Shown here in pieces: positions 55,585-64,000 of a DNA stretch of 64,000 nucleotides. Below the pieces are notes generated by a model that had not been told where the DNA came from, did no database searches, and saw only the letters and a list, made by a program, of their open reading frames with translations. This DNA comes from Lasiodiplodia sp. COLG20 (Eukaryota > Ascomycota > Dothideomycetes > Botryosphaeriales > Botryosphaeriaceae). Position numbers and translations under genes: made by a program. Location of the stretch: assembly GCA_009801085.1 (NCBI GenBank), contig VNWV01000002.1, positions 3,968,001-4,032,000 of the forward strand, in the 5' to 3' direction. Each line of letters starts with the position of its first letter. Position 1 is the stretch's first letter.

Positions 55585-57136
55585 CTAGACCATATGCTCA
55601 GGCGCCGCCGCCCTGTGGTCCTTTGACGGCGGCACCGGCCTCCTCTCGACACTATGCCTCGTCGCCGTGCTACCAGAAGGATAGCCATGCCCATGCCCAC
55701 TACCACTACCAACACGATGATGATGACCGGTAGTAGTTCCGACAGAAGGACCAGCCATGACGCCTCCCGCTCCACCGGGGCCAGCGAAACCGCCGGCGGC
55801 GCTGGCATCGAAGGGCGCGCCGCCGTAGCTCGACCACGCCTCGGGCGCGCCCCAGCCGGCCTGGCGCGTCCACAGCGTGTCGTGAAATCCCGCAAAGAGC
55901 TCGGCGGCGGGGCCGGCGCCGTAGGTGAAGGGCACGTCGCGCCGGAGCGGGATGTGGTTGAAGCGGAAGTCCCAGATGGATGCGTATACTGTTTTCCTTC
56001 AGTGTTAGTTGTTGTGGCTTGAGGGGGGATGAGGGGGGATGGGCCAGGAGGAGGTTAAGTGGTAGGTAGGCTCTTACCCATGCGGTAACTCGTAAACGCC
56101 ATCAGGGTCCCAATGATTGCGCCGGCGAGGACGTCGTACCAGTTGTGGAACTCGTCGATGGTGAGGGCGCCGCCGATGAGGGTGGCGCCGAGCAGGGGCG
56201 CCATGACGGCGACGAGCTTCCAGAGGGCCGGGTGGTAGTTGGCGGCGACTTTCAGCTTGGCGTTGAGGTAGAGCGACAGGTAGACGAAGCCGGCGAAGGC
56301 GGCCGTCGTGTGGCCAGAGGGAAACGACTCAAGGCTGTCGTTGATTTCCTTTTCGTCGCCCGTGCAGATGCTGCGGTCGTACATTATGCCGCGCAGGCCG
56401 TTGCCCGAGTTGACGCCGTTGAGGGGGACGGCGGGCTTGCAGACGGCGAGCTGTGGGGGGAGGGAGGGAGGGTTAGTTGGGGAAGGTTTTGGGGGAACAG
56501 GGACGGGGACCTACGAAGTGAGGTCGTAGTCCGCCGATTAGCCATTTGAGGAACTGCTGAAGAGTTAGCGTTTGAGGGGCTGCTTTGACTCGGTTCTGCA
56601 TGGGAAAGGTACCACTTGGAACACGGCGGCAGTGATGACGGAGTAGAGCAGGCCGATGGTGGCGTTGTTGACGTCCCAGAAGCTGCGCGTCCGGATCTGC
56701 ACGATCAAGAAGACGGCAATGGGGACCAAGACGGCGAGCAGGGCAGCGGCCCAGATGGGAACGATCTCATTGCGCATCGGGTAGGCGAATTCGGGGTACA
56801 CGATCTCGCCATTCTCGAAGTAGACGGGGAACGAGCGGGAGGGTGCGGGCTTGGCTTCGTAGACTCCGAGACCGATGGCGCCCAGGCAGACCATGGTGAG
56901 GATGTCGGGCCTGAAGAGGTTAGCCTACTGCTTTGTGGGAATGATTCTGGTGGAGGCGCTCACCATGTTCCCTTCAGCCACTGGCCGAACCGAGGCCTCT
57001 TGTTCAGCGAGCCATCGGTGGGCCAAGCGTGCTTCCTGGTGGAGTGATCCGTGTGGCCATTGTGCGTGACCGGCGCAGTGCTTGTGGTGGCGTTGTCGTC
57101 GGAAACCGACGGGCGATTACGGTTGAAGAAGGGCAT
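55585..57136 (-). CDS. PAP2-superfamily lipid phosphatase (DPP1/LPP1-like), integral membrane
   Basis: Five exons: 57136-56964, 56910-56613, 56556-56515, 56450-56078 and 55988-55585; 429 residues. Family members dephosphorylate phosphatidate, lysophosphatidate or diacylglycerol pyrophosphate. After a soluble N terminus (MPFFNRNRPSVSDD), six membrane helices carry the catalytic signature: C1 K161-WLIGGL-RP168, C2 PSGH 215-218, and C3 around H273...D277 (EFHNWYDVLAG). The usual Arg of C3 (six residues before His) is Leu267 in this protein; some fungal relatives also lack it, so activity cannot be inferred without test. SYRMVYASIWDFRFNHIPL follows, then a Gly/His/Ser-rich cytosolic tail of about 110 residues. 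Substrate is unknown. Confidence 0.9.
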
Positions 57137-58397
57137 GTCTGAGGTCTGAGTCGTAGAAAGTAATAATGTGAGACGAGAGTGGTGCTGTGCGAGCTTTAAG
57201 CAGCAGCTCAAAGCAAGGGCAGCGACGCGGACGACGCGGACGACGCGTGCGAGGGGTTGCACTCGAAGCGTGGGCTGGGCAGGGCAGGAGCGGCTGGTGA
57301 ACTGCAAGGTAGTCCCCCGTGCTCGCCCTTTGTATAGACAAGCAGAGGGGGCAAAAAACAAGGCTGGGTGTACTAGTGATGAACCTCCGCAAAACTTGGC
57401 AGAAGCTTGCTTGAGCTTGTCTGTGAACGACGGCGGATGACGCAATGTCGTGGTAAGTGGTGCTCTGATTTGCCGGTTCTCCGGTCACGTGCGCTGGTGT
57501 CGAACGCGGCCTGGCTCCTTCCAATTTTAGCCGGCCGTCGCAGCGTGCTCCTACAGAACGTGCAGGCACTAGAGAAAGTCCTGCGGCTGCATGGTTTTTG
57601 CATTTTCGAATTCTCGGTGAATTCGGCAGAAGCAGCGACTATTGGCTGCGGGTGCAACGATGTGGTGCTACTCTGGTTCCATTTGAATTGATTGCTCGGC
57701 GCTTTGGTCGACGGCTCCCCGTCCCTTGCACGCGTCGGCCCGCGCTGCAGCAGCTCCACCATGACTGCACTGCCGAAACACGCGTCGTCCCCCAAACTAT
57801 CGGCCGTGCTCGCACCACCACTACTACATTTAGCGGCCCCTATGCTTTCGACCAGCCAACGTAGCTCTGCCCGTGCTTCATTTAGTGTTCTTCGCTTACA
57901 ACAAACGGCTGTTCCAACGGTGACGGGAAGTCGGATCTCTCAACCGGGCGCTCTTGCTACAGCCTTCGGTCGCAGGCTAACGCATGAATATATACCGCTT
58001 CGTCCAACTCCTTGCGGTTACTCTACTATTGAGCGAGTCGGCCTCGTACAACTGACAAAGTAGCTTGGGCCGCGACTCGTGGTGGTGGTCGCTTGTGCGA
58101 TTGGCTCGACGTCGTCAACCTTGTCGTCACCCCTGACAATCAGCGCCAGATTCTACCGAAACTCCGACAAGTCCGGCCCCATGGAGATCTCAATGGCCGC
58201 AACACGACCATACGCGAGCTTGGCACGCGAGATACCCTCGAAACTTGTCCTAAAATAGGCAGGCACCATCGGACGCATACTAGAAGGCTCGCGTACAGGC
58301 ATTGGCATCCCAGCATGGCCGAAGTCGCTATAAGAAGCCCCGGTGCCTGGTTATTTGCAACACCAGCAGCTCTGTTTCATCCAGCTCCAGCACCGCA
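57137..58397. other. Intergenic, divergent promoters
   Basis: Between the PAP2 gene (minus) and the secreted hydrolase (plus). The frame 57692-58063 (+) from MTALPKHASSPKL resembles a mitochondrial presequence by composition only; no support from splicing or conservation, so not called. Confidence 0.45.
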
Positions 58398-59823
58398 ATG
58401 GCCCGCTCACGATCCATCGCCTTCATGGCTTCGGCCGCCATTCCCGCTGCCATGGCTGCCACCAGCGGCACTCTGACCGCCCTCTCCATGAATGTCGCCG
58501 GTCTGCCTGAGATTCTGCAGAACAACGACGTGCCCGGCGATAAGACTACCAACACGGCCTCGATTGGTACCAAGTTCTCCGAGTACGGTTACGACATCAT
58601 CCATGTCCAGGAGGACTTTAACTACCACGCTACTCTCTACGAGTACGACACGCATCCCTACCGGACGGCCACCAGTGGCGGCGTGCCCTTTGGATCAGGT
58701 CTCAACACCCTGTCCAACTTTAACTGGATTGATTTCGAGCGCATTGAATGGGATGATTGCTCTAACGCCTCGGGAGCCGATTGTTTGACTCCGAAGGGCT
58801 TCACCTTCATGCGCGTCAAGGTTGATGAGGGTGTTTGGATTGATGTCTACAACCTGCACACTGACGCTGGGTACGTGAACTTTTGCAATCTTATTCGAAC
58901 CTACGCCTTCGTGAACCAATTGCCCCCAAAGCCCATCAAAAGAAAGAGCAGAACACACGCTAACATACTCCCCCAACAGCACCGAAGACGCCGACGAAGC
59001 CGCGCGCACCTCCAACGTCAAGCAAGTCGCCGCCGCCATCGACACCTACTCCATCGGCAACGCGGTCCTCGTCTTCGGCGACACCAACTCGCGCTACACG
59101 CGCGTCGCCGACAACATCGCCCTCTTCACCACCCAAAACGGCCTCACGGACGTCTGGGTCGAGCTCGAGCACGCGGGCACCCCGCCCTCCACCGAACTCC
59201 TCTGCGAAAACCCCTCGACCACCGACGCCTGCGAGACCGTCGACAAGCTCTTCTACCGCGGCTCCAAGCTGCTCACCCTCTCCGCCACCGACTTCCGCTA
59301 CGACTCGACCAACTTCCTGCAGTCAAACGGCTCCATCCTCTCCGACCACAACCCCATCTACGCCGCCTTCGACTGGGCCGTCGCGGATGCCCTCCGCCAG
59401 TCCAACTTCCACGGCGGGCCCCACGGCACCTGGTTCTCCGACGTGCCGTCCCTCCCCGCGGCGCCGTCGCCCAACGGCGCGACGCTGACGCTGAGCGGCG
59501 CCAACCGCCTCGACTCCGTCGCGCTGAAGTTGGCGGACGGCACGGCGTTCGAGCACGGTGGGACGGGTGGTACGGCGCAGAGCTTGACGCTGGCGGCGGA
59601 CGAGTCGGTTAGCAGCCTGCGCTTGTGCCAGGACAAGTACAACAACCACACGCGCATCTTCTACGCGCTGGCGACGACGAGTGCGGGCAGGACGGTGGCG
59701 GCCGGCACCGAGACGAGCGATTGCGTGACGTTTGAGGCGCCGAGTGGGTTTGGGTTGGTGGGGTTCGCGGGGAGGGATGGCGATGAGGTGGATGAGTTGG
59801 CGGCGATTTGGGGGAAGGTTTGA
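58398..59823 (+). CDS. Secreted EEP-fold phosphodiesterase (sphingomyelinase-like) with jacalin-like C-terminal domain
   Basis: Exons 58398-58870 and 58980-59823; 438 residues. The ATG at 58398 gives a signal peptide (MARSRSIAFMASAAIPAAMA). The catalytic residues of the endonuclease/exonuclease/phosphatase fold are all present: N32 (SMNVAGLP), E72 (VQEDFN), H154 (NLHTDAG), D192 and N194 (FGDTNSRYTR), and the final D280-H281 (LSDHNPIY). The pattern resembles neutral sphingomyelinases and related secreted phosphodiesterases. Substrate may be lipid or nucleic acid. About 310-438 are a beta-rich, Gly-rich module (FHGGPHGTWFSD, ALKLADGT, GGTGG, GLVGFAGRDGDEVDELAAIW), like the jacalin-lectin fold seen in other fungal secreted enzymes; it may bind glycans. 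Secretion through the ER is likely. Confidence 0.88.
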
Positions 59824-60480
59824 GTTGAGATGGGGTATGAGAGGCCGCGTCGATGTGGGGGGGTTTTTGCCTTCTTCGCTGTCAATAGTATTGAAAATAT
59901 GGAATAATAGTCATGTCGTTGCGAACTGGTAGAGTGTCGTTGATGTTGTTGTCGTGCTGAGATAAAGGCGCCCTGGCCGTGTGCACGATCCTTGACTTTG
60001 TTCATTCTTGGCTGTTCTCAATATATTCCGAACTGTTGAGCGTAGGGCGACGTGGAAGAAAGAAAGCTCTTGGCAACTAACTTGGAGAGTTGCGCATTGG
60101 GGGGCAGCCAGTGCTGGTGGTATGTGACTCAGTCAGCTGCGGTGCATGTGCAGGCGCGAGGTTGCGAGAGAAAGTCTTGAATGATGTTGCGTCGGGACGG
60201 TAAAGAGCTGCGTGTATTCAGGCAAGCAGGAGCAGTAGCAGCAGCCGCGGGCGCGGGCGCGGGGGGAGATACTGCAAGGTAGGTTTGTAGATTATCACTC
60301 ACAGAGGTGAGCAGATCTTGCGCATGTCACTTCAGCTGACGGGGCGGTCGGCGAGGTCGTCTCACGAGAAGGTGCGGGCGATGGAGTTGTCGAAGTTGCC
60401 TGAGGTCGGCGCGTGCATCGCGTTGCTGGTGACGATGACGATGCTGAGAATGGTTGCCGGGGGCATGGTTGTGACGACGG

Positions 60481-60743
60481 GAAGTAGCGGGGTAGGGACG
60501 CGGTGGAGAGGAGACGGGATGGCGCGAGCAAAAACAACAGCCGGCAGTCTTGCCAAATGAAGAGTAAGACATAAGCCAGGGCGGAAGCTCGCGACCAGTG
60601 TCCCGGATGGGAAGCAGTAGGGCTGGGACGCGATGAAGCAGAGACGGGATGACGCGGGCAACAGCAACGACAGCTAGCAGTCTTGTGAAGCGCAGAGGAA
60701 GATACAAGCGTGGGCAGAAGGCCGTGGTCAGCGTCGCGGATGG
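60481..60743. repeat. Two-unit tandem repeat of about 130 bp
   Basis: Unit 1 60481-60610 and unit 2 60611-60743 share ggacgcg..., gagacgggatg.cgcg, gcagtctt and the end cggatgg; about two thirds identical, with several small indels. Confidence 0.7.
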
Positions 60744-60821
60744 AGCGCAGCTACCAGAGCGGCGGGGAATCAGGAGCAGCTGAAGCGGACGGTGACGGGC
60801 GAGCAGGAATATCTATGGGGT

Positions 60822-61124
60822 AAATAAATGGTTCCGTCAGTTTCAACTGTCGCCTTCGGGCATCACTCAGGCTCTGCGGTTTCGGCTGTATGACCTAGTG
60901 GTAAGTTTCATTATTATAACGAAAGAACAGGCTAACAGCTTCAAAGACTTGAATCTCACCACTGGGCAAAGAGCAGCCTCGTAATAAAACCGGGGGACAT
61001 GTCCCTGTCTAGGTTTTCCCATATGGAGCCCTTCGGGGTTTCATATGGTTTTTGTCCATTTTTTTCTTGCCTTGGTTCTTCCTTGCCATGTCAAACAATG
61101 ATGGTGGTTATGAAATAAATGGTT
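60822..61124. mobile_element. Short insertion flanked by 12-bp direct repeats, possible SINE-like element
   Basis: Exact 12-mer aaataaatggtt at 60822-60833 and 61113-61124 bounds about 279 bp. Inside: an A-box-like tgacctagtgg at 60891, a weak B-box-like gacttgaatctc about 55 bp later, a 12-bp palindrome (60994-61005) and a perfect 13-bp hairpin (61019-61048). No coding capacity. The promoter-box matches are imperfect, so a Pol III-derived retroelement is possible but not shown. Confidence 0.4.
61019..61048. other. UUCG-capped RNA hairpin
   Basis: Arms 61019-61031 and 61036-61048 pair over all 13 positions (two G-U pairs in the + RNA) around a TTCG loop closed by C-G, the exceptionally stable cUUCGg tetraloop. 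Could be a structural element of the insertion, a terminator or a small RNA precursor. Confidence 0.75.
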
Positions 61125-62156
61125 AAAGAATGGGCGACGCTCCGGTTGTGGTTCGAATCGTGGACTGCTTTTGCTGCTACGAGCACCCACCTGCCGCATT
61201 TACACGGCCATTGCTACCTTGAGCACCCTCTGCCATGGCTATGTCACTATCCGAGACTACGTCACTAAAGCCACGGCCGAAATCCTCTTCTGTGCTATCT
61301 TGGTGAGTTTGTGTTGAAAGTCACGCTGGGAACCTCCAACGCTCTTCTGCCACATCTGGTACATACAATGATTCTTTCTGTGTGTTGCCGAAGGTGATGC
61401 GTGTTGGCAAGACATAACTGTGACTGTCTTCACAGTTCAGGTGGCCGTGGAAGGAGAACAGTGTCTTCGCGACGTGTCTAACTGCTCTCTCTTCATGTTG
61501 TATGTACTTCTTGGATTACTGGACCCGAATATGGAAGAATTGGTACAGACTCCAGCCTCGACTCGACGTTCTAGTTCGGGCTCCGGTTCCTGTTGATGCT
61601 GTTGGCGCTGCTCCATCACTATCACCTCTGCATGGATTCTTTACATGCTTGCCGACACATCCCAATCTTTACTTCACCTAAGCTGATGAAATACGCTACA
61701 GGGAAGAGATAACTCTTCCTACCACTGCTGATCTTCAAAATCGCTGTCTCCAATCCTCAGCCGCTTCATGGGCATCAATGGCGGGGAGCATGAGACGGTC
61801 CTTGGGGATATTGACTTCACAAGTGTAGATTCATGCCTGTACCCATAGCTGCTTAAATTATCGCAAGCTTCCAAGCAACCTCACCACATTATGACACAGA
61901 AAGCAGGACAAAATAGAGCACATTCTTGAGATACTTCCATTCCTCTATTTACTTTTCCGGTATAACGGCTGTGACAAGCAACTCTGCTTTTTTCCGCACT
62001 TTACCAAGAGTCCGAAAAGCCCCGGGCCACCCACTCTTATTAACAAGAATCAGAGCAAATCACCCCATGCAATAGTGTGCAGCGCAAAGAAAATCATCCA
62101 AACCATCCCTGAAGAAGATAGACGCCAAAGGAAATTGGATATGCTCGCACACGCAA

Positions 62157-63846
62157 TCACTGGAGAAGAGGATCCTGGATGTGTGTTAGGTTTGATATCC
62201 TTTAACTCAATGATAGATGAACTTACCCTGAAGTGCTTCTGGAAGTTGCCCTTCTTGTTCTTCGTCCATTCCGCCTTCGCCTGGTCACGCTGCGCGCGCT
62301 TCGCTTCCCTCTTCTCCACGGCGCGGACCTCCCTCTTCTTGACGTCGCTAACGCCGACCATGCCCATCCCACCGTTCGCACGGGAGATAAGCTGCCTGCC
62401 GCGGCCGCGCTCGTCGCCACGCTGGCTGGGATCGAGCTCGACACCGCCGTCGTCTTCGTCGTCAGAGCCGGCACGACGCAGGGCCTGGGCCTCCTCGATG
62501 GCGAGCTGCTCGGCGCGCTCGGCGGCGGACGGGTAGTTGTGGAGGTTCTGGCGGTAGTAGGTGCGGAGGGAGCGGTGGCCGGCGGTGCGGCCGGTGGGCA
62601 GGTGCAGCTCGTACTCGTCGCGGTAGACGGCGCGGGGTCCGCTGTGGGTGCGCGCGTGGAAGCCGTCGGCGGCCTTGTGCGGGCGCGGGTCGGTGTGCGA
62701 GTGGTGCTTGTGCAGGCCGAGCTTGGCGTAGCGCTCCGAGTGGTCGTCGATGGGCACCGACGTGATCTCGTCCGTCGGCACGTCCGACACGCTGGAATCT
62801 GTTTCCCAGCCGTCGTCCGCGCCGTCTTCGCCTTCGGTCTCGGAGCCCTCGTCGTCGGTGTAGGTGCGCGTGAAGTCGTAGAACTCGCCCAGCTCGAGCA
62901 TCTCGTCTTCGCTGTCGTACGCGATCTTGCAGTGGCCAGTGTCGCGCATGTGCGTCTGGATGCCTGCTGCCGTGTACACCAGCTTGTTGCAGTACAAGCA
63001 CTGGTAGTATTCGTGGATTTTCCTCCACAAGTGCTTGAGAAGGCCGTCCAAATCAACGAGATATTCTGGCTCGGGAATGAAGAGACTGTGGAAACGCTGC
63101 ATGTGGGCAATGTTCAAATCGCGAGACGGGGAACGGTAGTTGCAGAAAAGGCAGTCAAGAATCTGGTCGGGCACTTCGCTCTTCGTCGATTGGGTAGCAG
63201 TGGTCGTTCTCGACAACATGTCTCCTTGCTCAGAGTTTGCCGCAGAGTGGTGAGGGCGCGTGGGCCTGCGCGAAATAGGGTCTCCGTCTTCCAGGGCGGC
63301 CTTCTCTATGCCGTCCACGACCCTGGAAAACTCGGCTTCTGCCTCCTTGTCGGGAGTGCCGGTGGACGCCGTCTCGATGGGTTCGCCGAGAGAGAAAGTC
63401 GAGCTCATGACCGAAGTAGCATCGTCCTCCTTGACGCCGGAACGTGCGGCTTTCTGCTTCGCAAGGACATTCTGCTTGTGCTTTTGGCTGTTCAGGTGGT
63501 TGTTGAAAGCATTTTCGCTGAAGTACGTCTTCGCACAAGCATCGCAGCTCTTTTCAAACTGGGCTCGGGCAGCAGTAGCGGCGGCCGAGGCCTTGTTCGC
63601 GAGGACCTTTTCCGCAAAGATCTCGGAGGAGAGCGGGGGAAGAGAGGCGACGCGGCGTTTCAGATTGTAGCGACTAGATTATGACATGCTTCTTTAGCAT
63701 CATTGCCGTCATTCGTCTCAACAAGGAAAATGCGGGATTTTGACTCACTGCCAGTCCGTCTGCATGTGGGCGCGCTGCAGCTCGCTGGCGCGGAACGCCA
63801 CCTGGCAGGTGTTGCAGGTGAAGGGGTGCGAAGCGGGAGTCGCCAT
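62157..63846 (-). CDS. REI1: Cytoplasmic 60S biogenesis factor REI1/REH1-type zinc-finger protein
   Basis: Three exons: 63846-63749, 63673-62227 and 62174-62157; 520 residues. REI1 releases Arx1 from nascent 60S subunits in the cytosol and probes the tunnel exit. Four C2H2 fingers: FTCNTCQVAF...HMQTDWH (about 9-33, completed across intron 1, reading on into RYNLKRRVASLPPLS, a hallmark of the family), CDACAKTYFSENAFNNHLNSQKH, CLFCNYRSPSRDLNIAHMQRFH and CLYCNKLVYTAAGIQTHMRDTGH. Then an acidic region, the GRTAGHRSLRTYYRQNL block, and a basic C terminus KKGNFQKHFR-DPLLQ, whose last exon of 18 nt gives the expected family end. The C-terminal helix inserts in the tunnel in yeast. Cytosolic; no signal peptide. 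Confidence 0.95.
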
Positions 63847-64000
63847 GGTGCCTGGTGCCTTCTGGGGGAGTTGCTGTGGCGGGAGGAAAAGTTGAGTGGT
63901 GAAGATAACGGATTGCGTCGGGGCCGCTCGGTGGCAGTGGGTCACAATCGGTTTGCGGGAGATTGCCCAGCAGCGCTGGCTCGGGCCTCGAGAGGAAGGG

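Larger units (their letters stand above)
59824..62156. other. Intergenic, repeat-bearing
   Basis: 2.3 kb between the secreted hydrolase and REI1 (minus). It holds a two-unit tandem repeat (60481-60743), the hairpin insertion (60822-61124) and AT-rich flanks. Small Cys-containing frames on the minus strand near 60200-60540 cannot be assembled into a convincing gene. Confidence 0.5.

Noticed and set aside
57692..58063. Possible small mitochondrial protein
   Set aside because: Composition resembles a presequence, but there is no conserved domain and no splice or start support; left as intergenic.
60200..60540. Cys-rich minus-strand segment (CCYCSC) as a third metallothionein-like gene
   Set aside because: It does not share the MPGS start, the KPVK hinge or the CGDD core, and no consistent exon model links it to an ATG.
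61125..61175. B-box-like ggttcgaatc at about 61148
   Set aside because: Looks like a tRNA T-loop, but the flanking T-stem does not pair and no A box or acceptor stem is found; not called as a tRNA.
62223..63684. 483-codon plus-strand and 295-codon minus-strand frames over REI1
   Set aside because: REI1 is certain here; the others are Val/Gly- or Thr/Arg-rich frame shadows.
1..64000. CRISPR arrays, bacterial operons, riboswitches
   Set aside because: Looked for regular spaced repeats and prokaryotic signals; the window is clearly eukaryotic and none are present.

Overview
The window is nuclear DNA of a filamentous ascomycete (Pezizomycotina; Dothideomycetes is my guess, not shown). The grounds are many short GT-AG introns (mostly 45-110 nt), mono-cistronic genes on both strands, and fungus-specific families: a fungal rhodopsin-like membrane protein, F-box-like proteins with an LPPELRN-type motif, a PAK/Ste20 kinase, REI1 and Lsb5. 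All gene models were built by hand from splice signals and reading frames; every gene with recognisable homology could be closed in frame from ATG to stop.

Layout. 0.3-5.2 kb: three minus-strand genes of unknown function (one proline/acid-rich, one conserved fungal family with a basic helix). 6.4-15.1 kb: an accessory-looking plus-strand block with a phytanoyl-CoA dioxygenase-like enzyme, two paralogous F-box-like genes flanking a fungal rhodopsin-family gene, and an orphan three-exon gene. 15.5-26.8 kb: minus-strand NFX1-type zinc-finger helicase, F-actin capping protein alpha, a disordered phosphoprotein-like gene and a conserved nuclear-looking protein. 27.6-33.4 kb: a VHS/Lsb5-type endocytic adaptor, two convergent 43-residue Cys-rich metallothionein-like genes, and methylthioadenosine phosphorylase. 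33.4-40.4 kb and 43.1-48.0 kb are long stretches in which I find no credible gene; the PAK kinase lies between them. 48.0-64.0 kb: a 2137-residue coiled-coil protein, a PAP2 lipid phosphatase, a secreted EEP-fold hydrolase with a jacalin-like tail, repeats and a hairpin-bearing insertion at about 60.5-61.1 kb, and the ribosome biogenesis factor REI1.

There is no biosynthetic cluster or single operating system. Links are thematic: CapZ alpha, Lsb5 and the PAK kinase all act on cortical actin and endocytosis; MTA phosphorylase belongs to sulfur salvage and sits next to the Cys-rich peptides (proximity only). The most novel items are the convergent Cys-rich peptide pair (too short for ordinary gene callers), a small family of palindromic MITE-like elements (7.65, 12.07 and 20.15 kb), and a short insertion with 12-bp flanking direct repeats carrying a perfect UUCG-capped hairpin (60.8-61.1 kb).
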